Origin: Cacajao melanocephalus | Taxonomy: Eukaryota; Chordata; Mammalia; Primates; Pitheciidae | Length of the DNA stretch: 64,000 bases | Assembly: GCA_963573385.1 (NCBI GenBank) | Contig: CAUYLG010034913.1 | Location: 1 to 64,000, forward strand | Direction of reading: 5' to 3' | Shown here: in pieces, positions 1 to 13,265 of the stretch | Layout: each line of letters opens with the position of its first letter | Position numbering within the stretch: the stretch's first letter is position 1 | Notes under the pieces: model-generated | What the model saw: only the letters and a program-made list of their open reading frames with translations | The model's database searches: none | What the model was told of the DNA's origin: nothing | Made by a program: the position numbers and the translations under genes

Positions 1-232
1 CAAACCTTTTTTCAAGGTTCTTAGTTTCTTTACATTGGGCTAGAACATGTTCTTTTAGCTCAGAAAAGTTTCTTATTATCCACCTTCTGAAGCCTAATTC
101 TGTTAATGGATCACACTCGTTCTCCATCAGGCCTTGTTCCCTTATTGATGAGGAACTATGATCCCCTGTAGAAGGAGAGGCGTTCTGATTTTGAGTATTC
201 TCAGCCTTTTTACGCTGCTTTCTTCCCATCAT
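1..232 (-). pseudogene. L1 ORF1 N-terminal remnant (partial)
   Basis: ORF1 encodes the L1 RNA-binding chaperone that coats L1 RNA in the cytoplasmic RNP. Two adjacent ATGs lie at 230-232 and 227-229 (reverse strand). They are followed by a basic start (MGRKQRKK) and then the region that precedes the coiled coil. The frame is broken by stop codons shortly after about residue 30, so this copy cannot encode ORF1p. The coiled coil, RRM and C-terminal domain lie beyond the left edge. The related segment at 55.8-56.0 kb supports the assignment. Confidence 0.8.
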
Positions 233-706
233 TGTAAGTTTATCCACCTGTCATTCGTAATTGCCAACTTTCAAATTAGGTCTCTGAGTGGACGTCCAAC
301 TTGTTGATTCCCAGCGCCGAAATCTGAGCAACCCACTGCGCCAACTAAAACAATCGCATTAAGATTCGTGGTGCTTTTCTATCCAGGAACCTCCAGTCTG
401 GCTTCCCTCTTAAATCCCTTTTTCAATCAGGTAAATGGCGACTCTGCCTTCCCGAAGCTCCAAATGTTGACCAAAAGGGGAATCAGTCCCGTTTACTCTG
501 CACCGAGAACCGCTGCGCCAGGGCGCTGGTAAAACCGCCACGCTGGCCACAAGAGTCGCGCTGGTGACCCGTGGGGCTCCTCTGCTGGGAATCTCCTGGT
601 CCGTAGGCAATGAAAATTCATCTGTAAATGGCGTCCTTTCGTTCTGTGTGCTTTCTCTGGTAGCTACAATCCTGAGCTGCTAGTAGTCAGCCATCTTGGA
701 TCTCTC
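1..706 (-). mobile_element. L1 retrotransposon, 5' end (5'UTR plus start of ORF1), cut by window edge
   Basis: Read on the reverse strand, the segment opens near 706 with a CCAAGATGGC-type L1 5' end. It then runs through a 5'UTR of about 470 bp and reaches an ORF1 start codon at 230-232. The body of the element lies outside the window to the left. This 5'UTR differs from the L1PA-type 5'UTRs at 56-57 and 59.6-60.9 kb, so it belongs to another, probably older, L1 subfamily (L1PB/L1MA-like, not assigned). It carries 17 CpG dinucleotides between 315 and 571, far denser than the rest of the window. Confidence 0.85.
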
Positions 707-1340
707 TGAGTTTTAATTTTTATCTCCTTAGATGGCAGTCCAAAAACCTATTAGAATTATGATGCATAAGGAATTTAATTATAATTTCTAAGTCTTACAA
801 AATAAAAAAGTATTAATTGGTGATATTTGCTAAAATGTATCATAAAGAACAATACCCTAACTGGGGATATTGCTTAAGAGCAAACTGATTTAAGAAAAAG
901 ACAAAAGGTAAGATCTTAGGGTATCGTAATTTTGTAAATTTTTCTTTCTTGAACTATTTAGAAAAATTGATTTTAAAATGTCTCTTGGAATAGCTGGGCT
1001 AGAAATGGTGGCTCAAGGGTGCAAGGAGATTATAGAATCCTTTAAAGGGAACTTTTTTTACTACAATGGCAAGAAATAGATGCCTTATGGATGAGAGTTA
1101 TGACTCATTAAATAAAAGAGTTCAAGACAATTTCAGGCTTACTGTGGCCACGTTACTCTCAGTCTTGGCATTTTATCAATTGAGGAACATTTTGAAAAAA
1201 AAAATATTTCTCTTGACACACTGTGATATCCAGTCTACAAGATGGCTTTCATTGATGATCACTGCCTAGTAATCATGCTCATATGTAGTCCCCTGCTGCA
1301 TTGAATTAGGTTGACAGGGGACTATTATTTTATAGTAATC
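707..1340. other. unrecognised AT-rich sequence
   Basis: No repeat family or gene is recognised. A 67-codon open frame at 1066-1269 has low-complexity composition and no domain, and is treated as chance. Confidence 0.5.
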
Positions 1341-1755
1341 AATAAGATACTGTAAAAATGACAGTGTGTGACTTCAGAGGCTAAGTCATAAAATAAATTT
1401 TGGCTTCTTCCATGCTGTCTTTTGGATTGCTTGCTCAATGTGGGGCAGCTACCGTATCATTTGTATACTTAAGCAGTCTATGGAGAGACTTTCGTAGAGT
1501 AGAATTGAGCCCCCTACCAACAGTCACTACCAAGTGGGTGAGCAATCTTATGAGTAGATTGTCTAGTCTTAACCAGACCTTTAGATGAACGCAGCCCTGA
1601 CTCCAACCTTGTGAGGGACCCCAAGTTAGAATCATCTGGTTAAGCTGCTTCTGAATTCCTGATCCATGGAAACTGAGATAACAATGTTTATTGGTTTAAG
1701 ACACTAAATTTTACGGTAATTTTTTATGCAGGATAGAGAAGTAATATACACACAA
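1341..1755 (+). mobile_element. MLT1-type LTR (MaLR, ERVL-related)
   Basis: The segment follows the MLT1 LTR layout in order. It has the 'tatggagag' block near 1481, the 'gatgaacgcagccctgactcc' region near 1585, then 'ctgatccatggaaactgaga' near 1661 and the 3' end with 'ttggtttaagacactaa' near 1692. The 5' boundary is approximate. No internal MaLR sequence follows, so this is probably a solo LTR. Confidence 0.75.
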
Positions 1756-1788
1756 ATAAAAGCAACGTTTCAACTATGTTGACTGCTC

Positions 1789-1819
1789 TAAAGGAAAGGT
1801 ATGCATTACCTTTCCTTTA
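1789..1819. repeat. perfect 13-bp inverted repeat with 5-nt loop
   Basis: Arms 1789-1801 (taaaggaaaggta) and 1807-1819 (tacctttccttta) are exact reverse complements around the loop TGCAT. The right arm directly abuts the first copy of the direct repeat described in the next entry. Confidence 0.95.
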
Positions 1820-2381
1820 AAGTGCAAATTCCTGGTAGCTCCACCCCATTCCGTTTGTGCGCATGTGGGCCCTTAGTCCGCTGTGGACATGTTTAGATAA
1901 GGCACCTGTGCAGGTGTCCTTACTACTATGAGAGTGACCAACAGACTTCTGATTTAGTATGGAGGTTTGGGAAAAGCGTGTGAGCTTAGATTAGAAGAAC
2001 AGGAAAGACATTCCTGATGGAACAACATGTGAACTGGCCCTGTTGTTGATTCAAGATTTTTGTTTTGCTCCTTAGCTCAGGAAGGTCCAGGTTCTTGTCT
2101 CATGACCAGGAAGAAATAGCCACATGGACATCAAAGAGTGAGTAGAGAATTTATTAGGCGAAAAGGAAAGCTCTCGGCAAAAAGAGGGATCCTGAAGGCA
2201 GGTTGCCAGTTACCCACTTCACAGCTGAATAAAGGGCTGTTTACCTACATGTTGATGGGCTGGGTTTCCTAGTTGTAAAAAGCACAAATTCCTGGTACCT
2301 CCACCCCATTCCCCCCATATGCATGTGGCCCCTTTGTCTGCTATGGATGTATTTAGGCAAGGCCCCTGTGCAAGTTTCCTT
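1820..2381. repeat. direct repeat of about 100 bp, two diverged copies
   Basis: Copy 1 (about 1823-1921) and copy 2 (about 2281-2381) both run from 'aaattcctggta' through 'ctccaccccattcc' to 'tttcctta/gtcctta'. They are in the same orientation, separated by about 360 bp. The second copy lies inside an LTR-like segment, so copy 1 is probably a piece of a second LTR of the same family. Confidence 0.8.
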
Positions 2382-2640
2382 ATCTGTAGAAAACATGGGT
2401 TGGAGGTTCTCCAGTGATCATTTTCTTACTGTCTGTCAAAAGCAAGCTGACTAACCCCTTTTATTCCCTCCTTCAGGAGTGGAAACCCCAACTGCTGCTG
2501 TGAAAAAGTGGACAATGAGCATTTTAAACTGCTTTCTGCTGACGGGGTGCTGTTTTGGAAAAGTGGCAGTTAGGGCTCCTCCTGAGGTCAGTTTAAGGGT
2601 CCCAGGAAGAATGGCATGTCCATGCACGGTTTCATTTGCA
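2030..2640 (-). mobile_element. probable class I ERV LTR, reverse orientation
   Basis: Read in reverse, the segment has an LTR-like layout: a U3-like part (2640 to about 2285), a polyadenylation signal (AATAAA-type, 'cctaataaattctctac' near 2140) and a U5-like part ending in 'gagacaagaacc' near 2095. I cannot name the family safely (MER4/MER61-like). The boundaries are uncertain and no target duplication was found. Confidence 0.45.
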
Positions 2641-3592
2641 TCATCATTTGAAGTTTAATGCCTCCAAGCAAAAAGGAACAATTAGAATTATTAGAAGACA
2701 TGTATCAAAACGAAACAAGGGAGTAAGGGCCACTCAAAAATCTTAAGGCTGTTGACATACTCAGATAGCTGATAGCTAGCTATAGTTATGCCTGCTAAGA
2801 TTTGGGTGCATGGGGCTTGGCTTTGGTTAGCTCTTTTGTTCTTATTTTTCCAAACAAAGAAACCTTCGAGTTATGGGCACCCTATTTATTCTTATCACCT
2901 GATAGGATTTGCAGGATAATTGCCCAGTACTAGAATATTATTGATCCAGATTTTTATTACCCATCCCTTTTGTTTCTTCTGTGCTACAGCCAGAGATTGC
3001 TGGTTGGTTCACAGGAATAAGGGTTAGTTTAAAATGTAGGCCAAAACTCAAAAACACCTGATGAGATTAGAATTTAATGACAAGTGTATGATAAGTTTTG
3101 AAGCATAATTTTTCTCTCTCCATTTCTCATTTTTGTTAAAAACAAATCATGATAAGACTGAGTTGTTTGCAAATAAACTTTAGTGTTATACTTGGGCCAG
3201 ATTATTGGTGCAGCAAGAATAATTATTTTTCACTTAGGTTTTTAAGTTGGCTTTGATGGAACTGTTCCATCAAAGGTCTAAAGTAAGACCTTTAAAAGCT
3301 GAGACTAGTCATGGGTTTGTACCCTCAAATACCTATGAGTTGGGTAAATTCCTTCCTTCTTGAAGTCACAAGAACATGGGGCTCCTAGGCCTGTTAGAAA
3401 GTGATATTCTTTACTCACCACACGTTAGTAACCCTGTACGGGGACTGTATAGACAAGGCATGAGGTGAGTTTTCTCCAGGGGCTTTTCTTGACTCTGCAA
3501 GCCATGCTTTATTCCATAAAGAAAAGCACACCTTTCCAGTCAAAGCCTTGGTAAAACAACCAGTTTCTCCAGTCATGTCCTGTTACAAAATA
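2641..3592. other. unassigned; possibly degraded ERV internal sequence
   Basis: No intact frame is present. The composition is less AT-rich than single-copy DNA further right, and the stretch lies next to LTR-like segments. It could be decayed ERV internal sequence, but no domain is legible. Confidence 0.25.
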
Positions 3593-3992
<400 letters not shown>

Positions 3993-4439
3993 TTGCATAG
4001 ATACAAATAACTATATTGCCATAAGTTAAGAATACTCACAAATACTTTCCAAATTTGCCAGGAAGAGAGAAACAAATATCCTCCAAATTTTGTTCACTCT
4101 AAAAACAAAACAAGGATCAGCAACATTTTAAGCACAAAAGTGTAAAAAGATTACTTCAGTTTTTTGTTAGTTCAATTCATTCTGTTAATTCTTGTTCTAC
4201 TTGATATTCATGAACGTTTCAGCTTTTCATGAGTCCTGTATGTTTCCCTCTATTCCAGTGTCCCCTTCTTCAAAGATACCAGAAACCTGCCTTTAAGAGC
4301 ACTTGTCAAAGTCCTATAGCTGATTATAAACCATCTTTTGAAAAGGATCAACTAGATAACAATCGCCTGTGAATAACAAAATGTCTAGGGTAGTTACATC
4401 AAAAACACCATTGACAAAGAAATTTGGTTATTTCTATGG
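3993..4439. other. unrecognised sequence
   Basis: No gene or repeat family is recognised. Confidence 0.4.
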
Positions 4440-4793
4440 TAATATGGTTTGGCTGTGTCTCCACCCAAATCTCACTTTGAATTGTAATAATTCCTCTTGT
4501 TTCAGGGGTGGGCTAGATGGAGATAATTGAATTGTGGTGCAGTTTTCCCTATATTGTTCTCATAGTACTGAATAAGTCTCACAAGATCTGATGGTTTTAT
4601 AAATGGGAGTACTGCTGCACAAGTTCTCTTGCTTGCCACCATGTAAGGCATGCTTTTGCTTCTCCTTTGCCTTCTGCCACGATTGTGAGGCCTCCCCAGC
4701 CATGTGGAACTGTGAGTCCATTAAACTCTTTTCTTTATAAATTACCCAGTCTTGGGTGTACCTTTATTAGCAGCAAGAGAACAGACTAATACA
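4440..4793 (+). mobile_element. THE1/MST-type solo LTR (MaLR)
   Basis: The segment contains the MaLR hallmarks in order: 'atatggtttggctgtgt' at 4442, 'gagataattgaat', 'aagtctcacaagatctgatgg' near 4575, 'gtgaggcctccccagccat' near 4685, 'gaactgtgagtccattaaac' near 4709, and the end 'agactaataca' at 4783-4793. No internal sequence follows, so it is a solo LTR. A 5-bp target duplication is not evident. Confidence 0.88.
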
Positions 4794-6943
<2,150 letters not shown>

Positions 6944-7630
6944 AAGAAAATCCTTTTAAATCTCTTAGTATTCTACTTTAGCCATGCCAAGTGGCCAATA
7001 TTTCTAGCTTTTGAACATTGCCAAAAATAACCTCACAGATAAAACTAATAAGCCTCAATTAGGGTTGTGACTTAACTGCTAGTGTACAAGGTATTTTCAA
7101 AGAGGTGGTTAGCAGTTGCTATAAAACCTAGTATCTTTAAAGGTGGCTCAGAGAAAGATTTAAGAAAGGAAGCTAGAAGTTGTTCACGAAGGGGAAGAGA
7201 ATCAGCAAATGATAAAAGTCACACAGATATTAACCTGAAAGTACTCATTCTGTATGCCAAGATTGAGCCCGGGTTTCCATTTTAAAATGGCAGAGGCTAG
7301 AAGAAATTACTGTCACATGGTTACAAGTTCAAGCTCCCAAGGATGTGAAACAATATGGAAACATGCAGCAAAGGTTGTTACTGCCCAGTTTGCTGGCTGG
7401 CTTGAACAGCAGCAGGCTTATGGGTTCCTAGGCTTGCGTTCTATCTAAGGTATTCCTCCTTATCATGGAACCAAACAGACACAAAAAGTGCACCAGAGTG
7501 GCTACAGCCTCAGACTAGCCTCTCAAATCCTTTTTTCCATTAATCCAGGCTTTACAGAGGATACAAACAGTGATTTTGTCATTTATTCAACTAGTCTGCA
7601 CAGGGAGAGGGAGGCCCGAAGTCCATCTCT
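6944..7630. other. unassigned, possibly decayed ERV internal sequence
   Basis: Two overlapping short frames (7082-7285 and 7254-7448) have no recognisable motif. The base composition is more balanced than in neighbouring DNA, which may indicate an old insertion, but the family is not identified. Confidence 0.25.
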
Positions 7631-7818
7631 CCAAAAAAATTAAAAAAAAAATTATTCTGGCATGGTGGCATACACCTATATATAGTCCCAGCTACTCGGG
7701 AGGCTGAAGTGAGAGAATCTCTTGATCCAGGAGGTCAGGGCTAAAGTTAACTGAGATTGCAGCACTGTACTCCAGCCTAGTTCACACAGTGCAACCCTAT
7801 ATAAAAAAAAAAAAAAAA
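7631..7818 (+). mobile_element. Alu right-monomer fragment
   Basis: The fragment begins at the A-rich linker and covers the right arm ('cagctactcgggaggctga' near 7689, 'actgtactccagcct' near 7765), then an A-tail at 7803-7818. The left monomer is absent, so this is a 5'-truncated Alu or a free right monomer. Confidence 0.88.
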
Positions 7819-8190
7819 TCTCATGACCTCCAGCTACATGACTCCTGAATGGCAAGCAAGCTAGGGAACAATGGTGGTTATTGCTTAAGTGTGCTTATAG
7901 CTTAACAGAATTCAGGCCCTTCCAATAATTCTAACCTTGTGGCCTTTCATTATTTTCACAATGGCAGTTTCCATCCTGAACAAAGAGGAGGGTTAATTTT
8001 AGGCAGGGACTATTAATATCCTTGCTTTAAACTATAAACTAAATTCTTCCTATAGTTAACTTGGCCTACACAGAGGAATAAACACAGACAGCTTATGAGG
8101 TTGAATGTGAGATGAAGTCAGCTATGTTAGATTTCTCTCAGTCATAATCTTTGCAAAGGGAGTTTTAGTGTTACGGTTAAAAGCAGGACA
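7819..8190 (-). mobile_element. possible class I ERV LTR segment
   Basis: In reverse it reads like the start of a known class I LTR, including 'aatctttgcaaagggag' (seen on the plus strand near 8149) and 'cacagaggaataaacacag' near 8072. The family is not assigned. Together with the LTR-like piece at 2.0-2.6 kb it may mark the two ends of a decayed provirus, but the two pieces do not visibly match each other. Confidence 0.35.
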
Positions 8191-10015
8191 CTTTTCAGAA
8201 ACCAAATGTCAGAAGACAAAATGAAAACTAATTTAAAGATGTTCATTGGCTTTATTTGCAATTCTAGAATTGGACAACACGTCATTCTGTGAAATAGAAT
8301 GAGTGTTACGGTGAGCGGACCAGAAGAGATTGGTTTTATAGATAGAAAAGGGCCAAAGAAAAACAGAACAAAAAAATGGACTGGTCACTTCAAAGTTACT
8401 TTTCTAGTAAGGCAAGAACAGGTAAACAGCACAATAAAAAAAAATAACTATTAATATCAGGTTACTTAAGTTTACTTATTTTTGGGTGTTAAAGGAAGAA
8501 GGAACTTTATTATCATACTGACTGAAACTGGCCAATTTTGGAAATTTGGATATTATTTTTCTCTCCTGATTTATTGGAAAGTCAAATAACTTAGTTTTGG
8601 TTTGGTGACTGGAAACTTTTAATGCTTTAATTTTGATTTTCAGTCTTGTGTCTTGGGGCCTAGTGCAGGAGCTTAGTCCAAAACAGTAGCCTTCTGTAAT
8701 TTTTATTTAACGCAAAAGCCCACTTTGGCTAAGTTTAGACAGCAAAGATGTATGGAAAAAGATGAATTTAGGGAGAACAGAAAATGCTAGACCTTAGAAC
8801 ATATTAAGAATATTGGTCTTTATTTTAAAAGCTGTGGGAATTCATTGAAAATTCATTAAATTCATTTTGAGCAGAGGATGTGAGCTAACCAGATTAGATA
8901 GATATTTTGTAAAGAACATTCAGATTGCCTTGTGGAAAATAGATTAAAAGTGGTAGGCTGGGAGTGGGTTGTGCAAGAATACATGAAAAGAGACCAGTTA
9001 GAAAGCAATTGTATTTATTGAAAGAGATGGTGATAGTTAGATAGAATGTTAACAGTTTAAATGGAGATAGGTGGGCAGATATGAGAGGTTTTGAATATAA
9101 AATAAACAGAATGTGGTGAAGAGCTAGATATGGGAAGTGAAGAGAGGGAACTGTTAAGGTAGGTTTGTGGTGGTGGCGTAGGATGAACAAGGACACTATT
9201 TTTTTTTAATAGAAGATCATATATTTTGTTTTGGACATGTTTTTAGATGCTTTTCAGACAGCGAGAATAGAGTTTCAAGAGTCAGTTAGAGATACTGTTT
9301 TGGAGCTCAGAGGAAATGTCTGAGCATGAGACAAATATTTGCCAGATTTAATTCTTATTAAGTCATAACCCTTGTGATACAGTTCTTTAGGAGTCTTGTA
9401 GTCAAAAGAATACAGTCTATTAAAACAACAATTATTTAAAAATCATGCAAGTCGTTTATGAATTTCTTAAAACCATGAAGGGACTGTTAATTCCCAGCAG
9501 TACTCTCTAGTATTGCTTGTTTCCTTTCTTATCTTCTGTTTTCATCAAATGCAGCTGGTTTTCCATTCTTTTTTCAAAAGCTACTGAAGAAGCTACCCCT
9601 CTACTCTCATCCAGGCTAACTTTTATTCTTATTCATCCTTCATCTTTTGTATTTTGCTCTGTATTATTTACGTTGATAGAATTGTTCCTATTTTGCCAAC
9701 CAAAGACCTTCCTTGTAGTGGATGGTAGAGAAAGAAGTTGGTAGCACAAAGCCAGATGTTCCTTTGGTGCCCTAGGAAGAGGAAAGTCAGGGAACACTTA
9801 CGGGAACAGAGATGCATTAGTGATTTTTGTCATGTAACTGAATGATCAGCATGTAACTAAAAACTAAAGCCATGAGCCTGCATCAATTTTTTCTTGAGAA
9901 AAGGTATCTTGATCCTTGAGTAGTTCCATCATTTAATGACTAGGGGGAGGATGAACATAGAGGAGCATGATTAGGATCTCTGTTGACATCTGACTGGAAC
10001 TTCTGAGCCAACTCT
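8191..10015. other. AT-rich sequence without recognised features
   Basis: No repeat family is recognised. A 100-codon reverse frame (8894-9196) and a 75-codon forward frame (9517-9744) are hydrophobic or low-complexity and have no gene context. I see nothing else to report. Confidence 0.4.
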
Positions 10016-10019
10016 TGCT

Positions 10020-10275
10020 TTAGGCCACAACTTAGGCATTTGTTTCTTTAAAAAGCCTTTTTTGACATTTCATTTCCAGGTTAGGTTCTTCTCCAGCAGG
10101 CACTGATTGCCTATTATGGTCCTTATCATTTTTGTAATTATTTATTTAATTGCATGTGGTCCCCAGTAGATTCTGACTTCTGGGAGGATGAGAGACAAGT
10201 TAATCATCTTAACCCCAGTAAGTGTTATCTTTTATGTAGTGGATTGCAATAAGCATTTGTTTAACTAATTCAGGC
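10020..10275 (+). mobile_element. L2 3'-end fragment (LINE-2)
   Basis: The stretch follows the typical order of the L2 3' region: 'aagccttttttgacattt', an 'attatttatttaattgca' run, 'gtagattctgacttctgggagg', and an 'aataagcatttgttta' terminus near 10248. It is strongly diverged. Confidence 0.5.
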
Positions 10276-13149
10276 AGGTATTCTCATTTGGCTCATTACG
10301 TTTCATATGTGTTTGTCAGTATTTTCTACTTAACTTACTGTCAAAATATATAGATCTGTTTTTTAACAAACAACATAAAATAGCTGTACTCCAGTTTCTT
10401 ATATCAGGCTAAGACTTTGACCTCTCTGTCACCTAATACCTATAAAAAGTTTCAGGGAAATAAAATTTATGAAGGACTGTGGTGTACTTGAACCATATAA
10501 TTTTCACAGTCCTAGAATTACTCTTACTCATGTTTCACCATTATTCCATAGCTTATATAGAGGAATATTAAAAGTAATGCAACTTTGAAACTCATTATTG
10601 TGTTTACTCCAGAGATGGAGGAGGAAGTGGTAGTTTACTGTCATATCAGTTTGTGAGGACTAATAGTATTTTTTTTTTCAAAGTGCAGTAGCAGGAAGGC
10701 TTATTTTGAATGACCGGGGTTTAGATGTGTATGTCTGTCTGTGTGTAATTTTTGGTGGATATAGTGAATATGTTTCTCTCTTTGCAGTGGCTTTTAGGAA
10801 ACATTGGTAAATTTTGTGGCCTGCTTTTAAAGGATGTAAACATTTTATGTCCTTTCTTTGAGTAACAGTAATACCACTGATTATACTTTTTTTGGACAGA
10901 TTTTATTCAGCTAGCAGTCTGATCACACATGATCCAAGAACACTCAAATAGTAAATTGAATGTAATCAGATGTTAAAGATTGGTTGTCAAACATTATAGG
11001 CAGTGATGCCATACTTACTTATGATTGCTCCAATAAAACCACCTTTATGCCTCAGTGGGCACTGAACCATTCAGCACAGCTTGCTTAACTGTAAGCTGTT
11101 AGAATCTAGCAGTGTGAGCACTGTTGACTATTTCTTTTTCAGGCTCTGAATAGCTGTCAGGTTCTCAATAGGAGTTGAAGAAGCTAGGTCAACTTTGGCT
11201 TAGTATCTAAATGTGGCCAATCTAGGCTTCAGATAAGTCACAGCCATGTTCACCAGCACTGAAGCCTCCTCCTCCAGGTTCCAGACAAATCAGACCATGG
11301 TTTTAGGATGAAAGTCTATGGCCTCAAATGGCTAGCTAATTATACTTTTAAAATTCCTCCTGTCTTTATTGCTACCTTCATCTCTTTCCTTTTTCATTTC
11401 TTTACTCTTTTATTTTCTGTGTTAATTTACCTTTGTAAGTCATCTCAGAATTTTTTTAAGTCATATGGCATGAAAAACTTAACTTGTAGACATCTGTAAC
11501 ATAATGGATCTCTTATTGGTTATTTGTTTGGGAACTGACTTGGTACTAACCTTGACTTCTCTCACTGGATTTCTAGACTCTTCAGATGTTAGGACTGATT
11601 GTGGCCTGTGGAACACCTAGTATTATACATTCTATTTTCTGAATAAAGGGTCTTCTTTGTTTTCCCTGCAAGGAGTATTCTTTTGTTCCTCTTTTCTGTG
11701 GTCCTTTACCCATTCTCCCAACCCAATAGCATTTCAAAACTATTTAAAAATTTAAAAAACCTATTTATATAATTGCTTATATTATTACTCTGTGATTTAG
11801 TAAACTGAGTTAGGTAAACTATATAATAAAAGTTATTGTCCTCTTTTTCATATTATGTTTTATATTTTTTTTGAAGAATCATTTAAAGCTTTAGATTTAG
11901 TCTAGAAAATCACACCATGATAAGCTCAATCTGAAAATGTAAGAAAGTTTCTGTTGGATAGATATATGATGATTTTAGGATTTCCTTGAAGTCTGAATTT
12001 TGTTTCCACTGCAATTCTAATGAGTTAGGAAATATGAGATATTTAAATATGGCTAGGTGAAGTTTATTGAACACTTCAATGTTGGCTGTATTATTTATAT
12101 CCTCTATATGGTTTAAAAAACAACTAGCATATTTTATAGGTATGTTTTTAAGACTGATTTTAAAATACCATATTTTTATTGTTTTGTTAACAAATCAAAC
12201 TTTTCAAGCTATTTCTAACTGTTAAACCTTTCTGGAAAGTTGTTCCATATCCTTCTGGTCATCTAAATTTATCACAAGGTTTTAACTAAGAAGGTTGGTG
12301 AACCCTCTTTCTTTTTGATCTTGTATCCTGGCGAGTGCTTGGATATTTCTTGTGTAAGAAAAGTTTTGGTAGATGAGTCAGTGCACTGAGTCATAGGCAG
12401 CATGAAGCCTCTAGTGTTCTATACTAACTAATTGGAAACAGTTTCAAAATTAATTAAGGCACAGTTGTCAGCTCAGTGTTACTGATTGACATCCCACCAA
12501 AGTATTTTGTCTTTTGGCAACTTGATTAATTGTTCTTTGGTATTAAGATTTTTGCTTTGCTTTATAGATTTTTAAAAAATCTGTTGAATAGACCTATAGT
12601 TACCATGTTGATTTTGTTTTTTAGAATCCTGTTATGAACCTTGTGTCATTGTGTTTAATTTCTTACTTGCTTAGTGCCTTTTTTCTCTTAAAAATATTTA
12701 ATACAGTCTTTTATTTTTATCTTGCTAGTTTATCAGCCTATAGAAAAGTCTGTCATGGTCTACACAAACTAGTTCATAAATAATAGTATATTGATTTGTT
12801 CAATAATAGCCCACTATCCAATTAAACATCACATTTTACCTAATAAAAAACAAATTAAGTGGCTTGCCTACTTTCCTTTACATTGCATTAATTTTATCTT
12901 AATAAATTCATTAAAAATGGCATTTTTAAAAGTGTTTCTTCATTTGGTTCATATTTGTTTAAAATAAATTATTTGAAAGAAAGTATTTCATTTATATAAA
13001 TAATTTTGCAAGGAGGAATTGATTAGGTATTCTTCATGTCTACAGAAGAATAAATAAAAGGAAATCAAGACCAGGAAGGTATTTTGGCTGAAGAGAGCAA
13101 GTATGTTCTGGCAAGATGATAAAATGCTAGAATGGATTACTGAATAAAA
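10276..13149. other. AT-rich sequence, no recognised gene or repeat
   Basis: The part at 10980-11310 is less AT-rich than its surroundings and contains a foldback at 11060-11114 (see findings). The remainder is low-complexity AT-rich DNA. The 63-codon frame at 11308-11499 is not credible as a gene. Confidence 0.4.
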
Positions 13150-13265
13150 TAAGAAGAGAAGAGAACTCACATATTAAATACCTAATAGGTTTCAGATACT
13201 TTACTTATATTATTTTTCTAGATCCTCCCAGTATGTCTGAGATGGGAATTATTTACCTATAATCA
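13150..13265 (-). mobile_element. MIR fragment, reverse (weak)
   Basis: The pattern 'aggtttcagatactttact' ... 'agatcctcccagtatg' ... 'agatgggaattatt' resembles the reverse complement of the MIR 3' half. It is short and diverged. Confidence 0.4.

Noticed and set aside
8894..9196. 100-codon hydrophobic reverse frame
   Set aside because: Composition reflects AT-rich antisense sequence. No gene signals or neighbours support it.
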